19,934 nt of DNA from Syntrophomonas sp. UBA5432. Lineage in GTDB: Bacteria > Bacillota > Syntrophomonadia > Syntrophomonadales > Syntrophomonadaceae. The stretch lies in contig DIRQ01000025.1 in assembly GCA_002424365.1 (NCBI GenBank), positions 1 through 19,934 of the forward strand, in the 5' to 3' direction. Below are positions 7,771 to 15,993 of the stretch, piece after piece. Under the pieces are notes generated by a model. That model was not told where the DNA came from and did no database searches. It was given only the letters and a program-made list of their open reading frames with translations. A program made the translations under genes and the position numbers. The stretch's first letter is position 1. Every line of letters starts with the position of its first letter.

Positions 7771-9546
7771 ATGACATTACCAAAATCTATAAGCAACCCT
7801 GCAGATTTAAAGCAAATAAGTTTAAATGAATTAGCTGCTTTTGCTGATCGGGTTCGAGGTTTTCTAATAGATACAATATCAAAAACGGGTGGCCATATTG
7901 GCGCAAATTTAGGAACTGTAGATCTGAGTATAGCTTTACATTATGTTTTTGACTCCCCAAGGGATAAAATAATTTGGGATACAGGACATCAGGGTTATAC
8001 CCATAAATTAATTACAGGGCGGGCTGATTTGTTTCCTACCCTGAATAGTTATGGTGGCATGAATCGCTTTGTAACACCCAAGGAAAGCGAACATGATATT
8101 ATTGAAGCCTCGCACGCGGGAACATCGCTATCAATAGCTTTGGGAATGGCCTTATCAATGAAGATTAACAAGAGCCCACACCATGTTATTGCAGTAATTG
8201 GAGATGGGGCAATTTGTGAGGGAATGGCACTCGAAGCCCTTAACCATATAGGCGTAGAAGAGGATATCAAACTAATAATTATTCTTAATGATAACGGTTA
8301 TGCAATTAGTCCCGGATTTGGAGCTATACACGATTATCTCCAAAAACGTGTGGTGGGAACGGATAAGGAAGAAACATTTTTATCTTCTATGAACCTGGAT
8401 TATTTCGGCCCAGTCAATGGACATAACATTGAACAAATGATTAATGTTATGGAGGAAGCTAAAAAGTCGAATCGAGTTACCCTAATCCATGTAAAAACGA
8501 AAAAAGGATATGGTCTTCCTTGTTCGAAGGATCATCCGAATAAGATGCACTTTTCATTTCCCTTTGATCCAGAGACCGGAACCCTTAAACAACAACAAGC
8601 TACAACAGGATATCAGGATATTGCTGCCTCCGTAATAAAAAGAGAAATGGAAGAAGATGAAAAGATTGTAGCAATTACCCCATCTACTCTTTATGCTACC
8701 GGATTGCAGCCTGCTTTTAAACAGTTTCCTGATCGCTGTTTTGACCCCGGTATGGAAGAACAACACGCCATGACAATGGCAGCCGGTTTTGCATTAGGGG
8801 GAATGAAGCCGGTTATTTTTTATCAAGCTACTTTTATGCAACGAGCATTTGATCAGCTAGTACATGATGTGTGTTTTATGAATTTGCCTGTTATGATTTT
8901 GACAGTTCGGTGTGGATTTGCAGGATATGATAATGCAACTCATCACGGAATTTATGACTTTGCTTATATGCGTGCAGTACCTAATTTGCGTATTTTATAT
9001 CCTAAGGATAGATATGAATTGGAACGAATGGTCTATGATAATTTACATAGGCTAAATGGACCAATATTAATAGAGATGCCATATGGACCGGTCGATGAAT
9101 TTGATAATGAGGTTTTACTAGAGTCAGAAGATTCTTTTAATCAAGCTCAAGAGGTTTTTACAGGTGAAGATTTGATGATAATAGTGGTTGGTCATAAGTA
9201 TGGCGTAGCATATGCTGCCCTTGAAGAATTAAGAAGAAGAGGAATAGATACCGGTTTAGTTAATTTGCGCTATCTTAAGCCGTTACCTGAGAAACAACTT
9301 CTTGCTTTAATGAAGCAGGTGAAAAGAGTGGTTACGATAGAAGAAGCAGTATTAGATGGAGGAGTTGGCAGTGCGATTGCAACACTGGCAGCGGATTACG
9401 GGGTTAAATGTGGTTTTTTAAGAATTGGTCTACCTTGCAAATTTGTTGAACCTGGATCAAATAACGAGTTGTGTACAGCATATGGTCTTGATATTAATGG
9501 TGTGGTGGAAAAAATAAAGTCGAAATGGCCGGAACTTAATTTATAG
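7771..9546 (+). CDS. DXS-like thiamine diphosphate enzyme (transketolase superfamily)
   Basis: A 591-residue protein collinear with 1-deoxy-D-xylulose-5-phosphate synthase, which joins pyruvate (after loss of CO2) to glyceraldehyde 3-phosphate. Recognisable parts: GGHIGANLG (His42, DXS His49), WDTGHQGYTHK, the cofactor-binding GDG (144-146) with NDN (173-175), His260 (DXS His299), GMEEQHAMTMAAG with the cofactor-activating Glu330, and R380, D387 and H391 (E. coli Arg420, Asp427, His431). Two acceptor-pocket residues differ by my recollected alignment: Y392 becomes Gln352, and the phosphate-binding Arg478 becomes Tyr438 in EMPYGP. A housekeeping DXS is therefore unlikely, and the enzyme may use another aldehyde or keto sugar. 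The start at ATG 7771 has AAAGGA eight bases upstream. It lies between methyltransferase and SDR genes, supporting a tailoring role. Confidence 0.75.
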   Translation: MTLPKSISNPADLKQISLNELAAFADRVRGFLIDTISKTGGHIGANLGTVDLSIALHYVFDSPRDKIIWDTGHQGYTHKLITGRADLFPTLNSYGGMNRFVTPKESEHDIIEASHAGTSLSIALGMALSMKINKSPHHVIAVIGDGAICEGMALEALNHIGVEEDIKLIIILNDNGYAISPGFGAIHDYLQKRVVGTDKEETFLSSMNLDYFGPVNGHNIEQMINVMEEAKKSNRVTLIHVKTKKGYGLPCSKDHPNKMHFSFPFDPETGTLKQQQATTGYQDIAASVIKREMEEDEKIVAITPSTLYATGLQPAFKQFPDRCFDPGMEEQHAMTMAAGFALGGMKPVIFYQATFMQRAFDQLVHDVCFMNLPVMILTVRCGFAGYDNATHHGIYDFAYMRAVPNLRILYPKDRYELERMVYDNLHRLNGPILIEMPYGPVDEFDNEVLLESEDSFNQAQEVFTGEDLMIIVVGHKYGVAYAALEELRRRGIDTGLVNLRYLKPLPEKQLLALMKQVKRVVTIEEAVLDGGVGSAIATLAADYGVKCGFLRIGLPCKFVEPGSNNELCTAYGLDINGVVEKIKSKWPELNL

Positions 9547-9567
9547 GGTGAAATAAAGGTGACGAAA

Positions 9568-10320
9568 ATGATGAGACTTAAAGATAAAGTTGCTGTGGTG
9601 ACCGGTTCAAGTAGAGGTATTGGTCGCACAATTGCATTGGGTTTTGCTAAAGAAGGATGCAATATTGTAATTAATTATAATTCTAATGAAAAAGCAGCTC
9701 TGGAAGTTGAAAATCTGGCAAAGCATGAAGGGATTAAAACTCTTATAGTACAGGCAGATATTTCTAATAGAAAAGATATACAGCGTATGTTTAAAACTAC
9801 TGCTGACAATTTTGGGCATATTGATATATTGGTTAACAATGCAGGTATTAATAAGCGTGGATGGTTTGAAGAGATTACTGACGAAGATTGGGATATGATT
9901 ATGAATGTTAATCTTAAAGGACCCTTTATATGCTGTCAGGAAGTTTTTCCTTATATGAAGAAACAAAATTCAGGCAGAATAATTAATATTTCATCTGTAG
10001 CTGGTCAGTATCATGGACCTAAAACCGTGCATTATGCAGTTTCTAAAGCTGGTTTAAACAGTTTGACTAAAGTGATTGCCCGTTATGGTGCTCCCTATAA
10101 TATTTATGTTAATGCTGTAGCCCCAGGAATTATGTTGACCGATCAGACCCGGGATGAACTGGATAGCCCGGCGGGAGAATATATCGTTGGATTAACTTTA
10201 TTAAAGAGGCCAGGGGAACTACAAGATGTGGTAAATACCTGTATTTTCCTAGCGTCCGACGAACAGAGCTACATAACAGGGCAGGTAATTAGTGTAAGTG
10301 GAGGGGCTTACCTTGGATAA
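9568..10320 (+). CDS. Short-chain dehydrogenase/reductase (FabG-like, classical SDR)
   Basis: A 250-residue classical SDR with a complete signature set: cofactor loop TGSSRGIG (12-19), NNAG (90-93), structural Asn115 in MNVNLKGPF, and the catalytic Ser143, Tyr156 and Lys160 (ISSVAG and YAVSK). It would oxidise or reduce a carbonyl or hydroxyl with NAD(P)H. FabG itself is not expected here; the gene sits directly after the DXS-like enzyme, whose ketone product would be a natural substrate. PtmA of the Campylobacter flagellin-modification locus is also a member of this broad family. A GTG at 9559 is possible, but AAAGGTGA at 9555-9562 better serves ATG 9568 (or 9571). Its 3' end overlaps the TTG start of the next gene by eight bases, indicating translational coupling. 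Confidence 0.8.
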   Translation: MMRLKDKVAVVTGSSRGIGRTIALGFAKEGCNIVINYNSNEKAALEVENLAKHEGIKTLIVQADISNRKDIQRMFKTTADNFGHIDILVNNAGINKRGWFEEITDEDWDMIMNVNLKGPFICCQEVFPYMKKQNSGRIINISSVAGQYHGPKTVHYAVSKAGLNSLTKVIARYGAPYNIYVNAVAPGIMLTDQTRDELDSPAGEYIVGLTLLKRPGELQDVVNTCIFLASDEQSYITGQVISVSGGAYLG

Positions 10321-11548
10321 TAATGACAGAAGGGGCAAAAATCTGCTGGTTTTAGGAGCAGGTAAAGACCAGGGTTTTCTGATTAAAACCGCAAAACGAA
10401 TGGGACACAGGGTGCTGGCGATTGATAGGAATCCTTATGCGGATGGTTTTTTACTCGCTGATGATTATGGAGTCGTAAGTAATAGAGATATTCCCGCTTT
10501 AAAAGCATATTTAAGCGAGTATAAGGCTTCGGGTAAAAGAATTGATGGAGTTATTACAATGGGAAGTGATATTCCTGATGTAGTAGCGGAAATAACAGCT
10601 TTTCTTCATTTACCTGGACTTTCACAGCAAACGGCCTTATGGGCTAAGAATAAATATGAAATGAAAAAAAGGTTCAGACAATGTGATATTCCAATTCCCT
10701 GGTTTAAACGAATTACTACCTTCAGGGAGCTTAAAGAGATCATAGCAAGGCAAGGATACCCTTTGGTTATCAAACCTACTGATAATGCCGGTTCAAGGGG
10801 TGTTTTTAATTTAAAAGAGAATAGCGATATGGAATCACTTTTCTATGAAAGCTTGTCTTATTCCTCTGAGGGAAAATGTTTAGTGGAGGAGTATCTCGAT
10901 GGGCCGCAAATTAGTACTGAAACGGTTATGTTTGACGGAATCGGTATTACTCCTGGTTTTGCTGATAGAAACTATTCTTTGGCGGAAAGCTTTCATCCTC
11001 GGATTATAGAAAATGGGGGATGGATGCCGAGTAATCTTTCGGATGAACAACAGAAACAAGTAGAAGACCTTGTTATCAGGGCATCTTTGGCTTTAGGGGT
11101 TACTAATGGCATTACTAAAGGAGATGTTGTTTATACAACAGATGGTCCTAAAATGATTGAAATGGCGGCACGGTTAAGTGGAGGAGATTTTTCTGAAAGC
11201 CTGGTTCCTATAAGTGCTGGAGTAAACTATGTTGAAGCAGCCATAAAAATCGCACTGGGGGAGAAAGTTAAACTTGATGATTATAAACCTAATAAGATGG
11301 ATTATGTTGCCAACCGTTATTTCTTTCATAAACCGGGGCGTTTAAAGGGAATTGAAAGAGTAGCAGAAGTACGAGATAAGGAGTGGTTGGTTAAGCTTGA
11401 TTTCTTCTATGAAATAGGTGATATCTTACCGCCCATTCGTTGCCATGGTGACCGATTCGGGGTTTTTATTGTTGTAGCTGATGATAGAGAAGAGCTAGAT
11501 GAATGCATAGAATGGGTTTACAGTAAGATTAAAATAATAGTTGAGTAG
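10313..11548 (+). CDS. ATP-grasp ligase (CarB/PurK-like)
   Basis: A protein of about 411 residues of the ATP-grasp superfamily, enzymes that activate a carboxylate as acyl phosphate and join it to an amine, thiol or similar group. Order of parts: an N-terminal pre-ATP-grasp Rossmann region (NLLVLGAGKDQGFLIKTA, VLAIDRNPYADG), the KNKYEMKKRF helix, ATP-binding YPLVIKPTDNAGSRGV with its lysine and glycine-rich loop, the hinge VEEYLDGPQ, and the metal-binding end GDVVYTTDGPKMIEMAARLSGG. A GTG at 10298 is possible, but GGAGGGG at 10300-10306 is well placed for TTG 10313, which overlaps the SDR stop. It may attach an amino acid, acetimidoyl-like or hydroxy-acid group to an amino sugar, or build a carboxylated precursor; the substrate cannot be read from sequence. 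Confidence 0.75.
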   Translation: MDNNDRRGKNLLVLGAGKDQGFLIKTAKRMGHRVLAIDRNPYADGFLLADDYGVVSNRDIPALKAYLSEYKASGKRIDGVITMGSDIPDVVAEITAFLHLPGLSQQTALWAKNKYEMKKRFRQCDIPIPWFKRITTFRELKEIIARQGYPLVIKPTDNAGSRGVFNLKENSDMESLFYESLSYSSEGKCLVEEYLDGPQISTETVMFDGIGITPGFADRNYSLAESFHPRIIENGGWMPSNLSDEQQKQVEDLVIRASLALGVTNGITKGDVVYTTDGPKMIEMAARLSGGDFSESLVPISAGVNYVEAAIKIALGEKVKLDDYKPNKMDYVANRYFFHKPGRLKGIERVAEVRDKEWLVKLDFFYEIGDILPPIRCHGDRFGVFIVVADDREELDECIEWVYSKIKIIVE

Positions 11549-11558
11549 GTGAAACAAT

Positions 11559-13541
11559 GTGATTCTAACATACATGAATTTTCATCTCAACCTGGCTTAT
11601 TCTTCCATAGAAGAAGAGCAACGCCCGGAAGTAGTGCATAAGTGTTACTGGCCGTTGTTGGATTTAATTGGGGAACTGCAGATTCCGGCTGGAATAGAGG
11701 CTACTGTTTATACTCTTGAAAGTATAGCAGCCATTGATTATAAATGGATTGAAAAGCTGAAAGAGTTGATTAATCAGGATCTAATAGAGTTTGTGGGTAG
11801 TGGCTATGCCCAGATAATTGGGCCATTGGTGCCGGCGGCGGTTAATGAGGCTAATCTATATTTGGGGAAAGAGGGCTATGAACAGGTGCTGGGGATAAGG
11901 CCAAAAACAGCTCTGATAAATGAGCAGGCCTATTCAGCCGGTCTGGTTGAAATATACAAAAATGCTGGTTACGAAGCCATTATCATGGAATGGAACAATC
12001 CTGCTCATGCTCATCCAGAATGGCAGGGTGAGTTACAGTATTATCCGCAATATGCTCTGGGAAGTAGTGGCTGTAAACTGCCGGTAATATGGAATAATTC
12101 GGTGGCCTTTCAGAAGTTTCAGCGCTATGCTCATGGCGATATGGAATTGGAGGAGTATCTGGATTATCTAAATCGGCAATTTGATCGGGATGGCGGGATG
12201 TTTTCCCTATACGGAAATGATGTAGAGATATTTGATTTCCGGCCAGGCCGTTATCAGACTGAGGCAGCTCTGTCCGAAGAAAGTGAATGGCAGCGGATTC
12301 GTCGTTTGTTCGAGCTGTTAAAAAATGATGAGCGGATTAAGATAGTTAAGCCTGGAGAGGTATTGAGCCTTTTGGATAAAGTATATGCCGGTAACGTATT
12401 ATCCCTGCAATCTGCAGAAGAACCAGTACCCGTGAAGAAGCAGGCCAAGTATAATATAACCCGCTGGGCAATTACAGGACGGGATGATATAGGGTCGAAT
12501 ACCCGATGCTGGCGCATTTATGAGCAAATGCAAAAGAATAAAAGGACTGCGGAAGAAGAGTGGAAGGAACTGTGCTACTTATGGAGCAGCGATTTCCGTA
12601 CCCATATTACGGAAAAGCGATGGAAGGCTTATTTGAAACGGTTATTACAGTTTGAAGATAGTCTGAATGAAAAATACGGAAAGCAGAACGAAAAATCGCT
12701 CTGGACTGGTAAAAGCACCGGGGAGTCCGAACTTTTTGAGGTAAGAAGGCAGGGGCGATATCTGACTGTAAAAACCAAGCAATGTAATTTATGGCTTGAT
12801 TGTCAGCGGGGATTGGCTATTAATCGTCTCTGGGTAGGAATGCCAGACACTCCCTTTTTATGTGGTACTATTCCCCATGGGTATTTTGAGGATATTTCTT
12901 TGGATGCTGATTGGTACAGTGGTCATAGTATAATTGAATGCCTGGGTAAGCCTAAGATTACCGATTTGAATCCGGTACATGATTTGGATATTAAGTACAG
13001 TGAGGATAAGGTCATAATTAGTGCGGTGGTTGATACGGCCGAGGGAAATGTTCATAAGTCGGTCAGAGTATCTTCTAGTGAACCCGAAATTACTATTCAT
13101 TATCGTTTTATATGGAATCTGCTCCCACCAGCAACGTTTCGCTGTGCCCACATAACCATAAATCCCGAAGCGTTTGCACGTCAGAGTCTTTACTATGCCA
13201 CGCATAACGGTGGACGTTATCCTGAAATATTCCCGCTGACCGGAAGGAAGGTGGATCTGGGTACACCGGTATCATTTCTGGTGTCTTCCAGTGGTTGTCT
13301 GGGAATGACCGAGGGCTGGCTGGAGATAGGGGATAGTGCCCGCGCTTTACAGATAGAAGTTGATAAAATGGAAGCTGCTCTGGTAGGTTTGCTAAATTAC
13401 CAGGAAATAAAGGACACGTACTTTCTACGGGTGGCTTTTTCAGCGGGAGAATGGGATGAAACCAGGAAAAACAACCAATTGAATTTAGAGCCACTAGAGT
13501 TTACGGTAAAGATAAGGCTAATTGAACAGCAGCCTGGTTAA
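11559..13541 (+). CDS. GH57-like glycoside hydrolase or glucanotransferase, cytosolic
   Basis: A 660-residue protein resembling family 57 glycosidases and 4-alpha-glucanotransferases, which cleave or move alpha-glucosyl units with retention. Possible GH57 motifs: MNFHLNLAY (His9, motif 1), IEFVGSGYAQIIGPLVP (motif 2), TALINEQAYS with Glu122 as candidate nucleophile (Thermococcus litoralis enzyme Glu123), and SLYGNDVEIFDFRPGRY with Asp221 as candidate acid/base (T. litoralis Asp214). Residues about 390-650 are beta-rich, like the C-terminal domain of such enzymes. There is no signal peptide or membrane segment, so it should act inside the cell. GTG 11559 is chosen because AGGTGA at 11547-11552 precedes it and an overlapping ATG hits a stop at once. 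Its TAA touches the converging epimerase gene. Role in glycan metabolism is inferred; specificity is unknown. Confidence 0.65.
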   Translation: MILTYMNFHLNLAYSSIEEEQRPEVVHKCYWPLLDLIGELQIPAGIEATVYTLESIAAIDYKWIEKLKELINQDLIEFVGSGYAQIIGPLVPAAVNEANLYLGKEGYEQVLGIRPKTALINEQAYSAGLVEIYKNAGYEAIIMEWNNPAHAHPEWQGELQYYPQYALGSSGCKLPVIWNNSVAFQKFQRYAHGDMELEEYLDYLNRQFDRDGGMFSLYGNDVEIFDFRPGRYQTEAALSEESEWQRIRRLFELLKNDERIKIVKPGEVLSLLDKVYAGNVLSLQSAEEPVPVKKQAKYNITRWAITGRDDIGSNTRCWRIYEQMQKNKRTAEEEWKELCYLWSSDFRTHITEKRWKAYLKRLLQFEDSLNEKYGKQNEKSLWTGKSTGESELFEVRRQGRYLTVKTKQCNLWLDCQRGLAINRLWVGMPDTPFLCGTIPHGYFEDISLDADWYSGHSIIECLGKPKITDLNPVHDLDIKYSEDKVIISAVVDTAEGNVHKSVRVSSSEPEITIHYRFIWNLLPPATFRCAHITINPEAFARQSLYYATHNGGRYPEIFPLTGRKVDLGTPVSFLVSSSGCLGMTEGWLEIGDSARALQIEVDKMEAALVGLLNYQEIKDTYFLRVAFSAGEWDETRKNNQLNLEPLEFTVKIRLIEQQPG

Positions 13542-14495
13542 TTAAACTTGATAGTACTCGCGGTACCAGTTTACAAACTGGGTCAAACCATCATACAATT
13601 TAGTTTTTGGTTGGTAGCCCAGTTTTTCTATAGAATAGCTAATATCGGCATATGTTTTTACCATATCCCCTGGTTGAAGGGGGAGATAATTTTTTTGGGC
13701 TGTTTTTCCGAGGATTTTCTCCAGGTAATTAATAAAGTCAATTAAGGGTTCGGGCTGGGAATTGCCCAGATTAAATATTTCATATTCATAACGTTTATCC
13801 AGAGCGGAGATTACCCCCTCCACAATATCATCTATATAAGTGAAGTCGCGCTCCATTTTCCCATGATTATATATATCGATTGGTTTACCCTCCAGGATAT
13901 CCCGGGTAAATTTAAAATATGCCATATCAGGTCTACCCCAAGGTCCATATACGGTGAAAAAACGTAAGCCCGTGGTTTTCAAGCCGTAAAGGTGATGATA
14001 AGTATAGGCCATCAGTTCATTGGCTTTTTTGGTAGCCGCATAGAGTGATAGTGGCTGGTCGGTTCTGTCATCAATCTTAAATGGAGTACTGCTATCGTTA
14101 CCGTAAACCGAGGAAGAAGAGGCGAAAACCAGGTTCATAACCGGGTATTTTCGGCAACATTCCAGGATATTAAGGAAACCGTCCAGATTAGATTTTTGAT
14201 AAGCGAAAGGGTCTTTAAGCGAGTATCTTACTCCAGCCTGGGCGGCCAGGTGACAGACCTTATCAGCTGTGGCTCTGGAAAAGACATTTTCCAGAAGAGC
14301 GTAATCACTTATGTCACCATAAACAAAATTAAAAGCTGGGAAAGTCTTTAGCCGGTTCAGTCGGTCCAGCTTTAATTGCCGTTCATAATAAGTATTCAGA
14401 TTGTCAAGCCCGATTACCTGTTCTCCCGCTTGTAGCAAACGCAGAGAAACATGATAACCAATAAAGCCTGCTGCACCAGTAACCAGGTATTTCAT
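13542..14495 (-). CDS. UDP-glucuronate 4-epimerase-like SDR
   Basis: An extended SDR of 317 residues, probably interconverting UDP-glucuronate and UDP-galacturonate. Evidence: TGAAGFIG at the N-terminus (residues 6-13), the LDNLNTYYERQLKLDRL insertion typical of UDP-GlcA epimerases (CapI, LpsL and plant GAE type), AAQAGVRYSL, FASSSSVYG, the catalytic YAATK (Tyr152, Lys156), RFFTVYGPWGRPDMA and DFTYIDDIV. The length is slightly below the usual 335 or so. AAAGGA lies six bases before ATG. It follows the UDP-glucose dehydrogenase gene by 17 bases on the same strand, so the pair forms a UDP-Glc to UDP-GlcA to UDP-GalA unit. A uronic-acid sugar on flagellin, capsule or other polymer is the likely destination. 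A plain UDP-glucose 4-epimerase is less likely given that partner. Confidence 0.8.
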   Translation of the reverse strand: MKYLVTGAAGFIGYHVSLRLLQAGEQVIGLDNLNTYYERQLKLDRLNRLKTFPAFNFVYGDISDYALLENVFSRATADKVCHLAAQAGVRYSLKDPFAYQKSNLDGFLNILECCRKYPVMNLVFASSSSVYGNDSSTPFKIDDRTDQPLSLYAATKKANELMAYTYHHLYGLKTTGLRFFTVYGPWGRPDMAYFKFTRDILEGKPIDIYNHGKMERDFTYIDDIVEGVISALDKRYEYEIFNLGNSQPEPLIDFINYLEKILGKTAQKNYLPLQPGDMVKTYADISYSIEKLGYQPKTKLYDGLTQFVNWYREYYQV

Positions 14496-14512
14496 TTACA
14501 ATCCTTTCTAGC

Positions 14513-15832
14513 CTATGGCCTTCCCACCGAATGGTAATTAAAACCAAGCTGCCTTACCATATTTGGTTCATAAATATTGCGTAGATCGATAAATACTGGA
14601 TCCTTCATAATTTTATATAAGCGATCCAGATTCAAGCTCCGGAACTGGTTCCATTCGGTTAATATAACCAGGGCATGTGCTCCCGAAGCGGCTTCGTATG
14701 GGCTATCAACTAGTTCCAGGTTTGGAATTCCTTCCAAGCGCCATTCGGCTTCGTCCATAGCCTTTGGATCATAAGCCTTAACGGAGGCTCCTCTGTTTAC
14801 CAACTCAGGGATAATAGTAAGAGCAGGGGATTCCCGCATATCATCGGTTTCGGGTTTAAATGCCAGGCCTAACACAGCCACGGTTTTGCCCTCCAGGTTC
14901 ACCATAGCCTTTTGGATTTTTTCTACCATACGGTTTTTCTGTTTTTCGTTGGCGGCAATAGTTGCCTCTACCAGGGAGAGGGTAACATCATAATTGCGGG
15001 AAATTTTTGCCAGTGCCCGGGTGTCCTTAGGAAAACAGGAACCGCCATAGCCCGGGCCTGGATTTAGAAATTTAGAACCGATGCGCCCATCCATTCCCAT
15101 ACCCCGGGCTACATCGACGATATTTATTCCGGTTTTTTCAAATAGTTCTGATAATTCATTAATAAATGTGATTTTCATAGCCAAAAAAGCGTTGGAGACA
15201 TATTTGACCGCCTCGGCAGTCTCCGGACTGGTAAAAAGAAACGGGGTTTTCTGGTTTAAAAAGAGAACCCGATATACCTGTTTCATAATCTCTATAGCTT
15301 CAGGATTGTCCGCTCCAACGACAACCCGGTCAGGATGCATAAAGTCATAAACGGCCGCACCTTCACGTAAAAATTCGGGATTAGATACTACATCAACCGG
15401 GTAAGGACCAGTTTTAATTTCCTCTATAGTTTTTTTGACTAAACGTGCAGTTCCTATGGGAACCGTGCTTTTATTCACCACCACCTTGGGTCCATTCATG
15501 TGTTTGGCAATGGTTTGGGCTACTTTTACCACATTATCCAAGTCAGCCGAGCCATCCTCTTTTGGTGGGGTACCTACAGCAATAAAAACTACCTCTGCGT
15601 TCTGTATGCCATATATGATGTCGGTACTAAAACGTAACCTTTTTTCGGAGTAATTTTTTTTGACCAATTCCTGTAGACCGGGTTCATAAATAGGGATTAT
15701 ACCCTTGTTAAGCTTATTGATTTTATCCTCATCCTGGTCAATACAAAGGACATTTAACCCAAAATCAGATAAACAGGTTCCGGTTACCAGTCCCACATAT
15801 CCGGTACCTATGACGGTAATATCATTTATCAA
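14513..15832 (-). CDS. ugd: UDP-glucose 6-dehydrogenase
   Basis: A 439-residue enzyme that oxidises UDP-glucose to UDP-glucuronate with two NAD+. Features: the N-terminal Rossmann motif IGTGYVGL (8-15), FIAVGTPPKEDG, NKSTVPIGTA, NPEFLREG, and the catalytic thiol Cys266 in GYGGSCFPKD, followed by the C-terminal UDP-binding domain (VLGLAFKPETDDMRESPA). The length is standard. The start must be TTG at 15832 (reading MINDITVIG): the only nearby ATG lies in another frame and stops after five codons, and GAAAGG lies 11 bases upstream. This long spacing and weak start suggest modest translation. It is first in a two-gene minus-strand unit with the UDP-glucuronate epimerase and diverges from the dehydratase gene at 16069. 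Confidence 0.92.
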   Translation of the reverse strand: MINDITVIGTGYVGLVTGTCLSDFGLNVLCIDQDEDKINKLNKGIIPIYEPGLQELVKKNYSEKRLRFSTDIIYGIQNAEVVFIAVGTPPKEDGSADLDNVVKVAQTIAKHMNGPKVVVNKSTVPIGTARLVKKTIEEIKTGPYPVDVVSNPEFLREGAAVYDFMHPDRVVVGADNPEAIEIMKQVYRVLFLNQKTPFLFTSPETAEAVKYVSNAFLAMKITFINELSELFEKTGINIVDVARGMGMDGRIGSKFLNPGPGYGGSCFPKDTRALAKISRNYDVTLSLVEATIAANEKQKNRMVEKIQKAMVNLEGKTVAVLGLAFKPETDDMRESPALTIIPELVNRGASVKAYDPKAMDEAEWRLEGIPNLELVDSPYEAASGAHALVILTEWNQFRSLNLDRLYKIMKDPVFIDLRNIYEPNMVRQLGFNYHSVGRP

Positions 15833-15898
15833 AGTTCATTCAACCTTTCAAAATTATTCTAATAAACTGCTTAAAATATCCTAAAAGTTCGATATAGA

Positions 15899-15924
15899 AA
15901 TCACTATTTCCTGCTATAGTGATT
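15899..15924. repeat. Perfect 9-bp inverted repeat, possible operator
   Basis: The arms AATCACTAT (15899-15907) and ATAGTGATT (15916-15924) are perfect complements around an 8-base centre. There is no following T-run, so it does not look like an intrinsic terminator. It sits about 70 bases upstream of the ugd start on the minus strand and about 145 bases upstream of the dehydratase gene on the plus strand, a place suited to an operator serving either direction. Confidence 0.5.
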
Positions 15925-15992
15925 ATTTGTGAGACAAAAGTGAAGGGTTTTGGGGCATTTTATCCCCATGTAACTCGCACTATACTCCTGCT
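15902..15992 (+). repeat. Two copies of CACTAT-N1/2-TCCTGCT between divergent genes
   Basis: The 13 bases CACTAT...TCCTGCT occur at 15902-15915 (one-base gap) and again at 15978-15992 (two-base gap), 76 bases apart on the same strand in the divergent region between ugd and the dehydratase gene. The left copy is half of an inverted repeat and the right copy directly precedes a possible promoter. They could be binding sites for a regulator of both units; a chance match cannot be excluded. Confidence 0.45.
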
Positions 15993-15993
15993 G

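Noticed and set aside
7771..9546. Housekeeping isoprenoid DXS as the role of this gene
   Set aside because: It sits within a glycan cluster and appears to lack the Arg478 and Tyr392 equivalents; no isoprenoid gene is nearby.
9607..9966. Minus-strand reading frame opposite the SDR gene
   Set aside because: It is antisense to conserved SDR motifs and has low-complexity, unconvincing protein content.
15872..15895. Second sigma-28-like site ending in TTCGATAT
   Set aside because: The available TAAA boxes lie 12 or 21 bases away, outside the usual spacing.
15951..15968. TGGGG/CCCCA hairpin upstream of the dehydratase gene as an attenuator or riboswitch
   Set aside because: The stem is five base pairs only, it has no further structure, and it lies upstream of the likely promoter.
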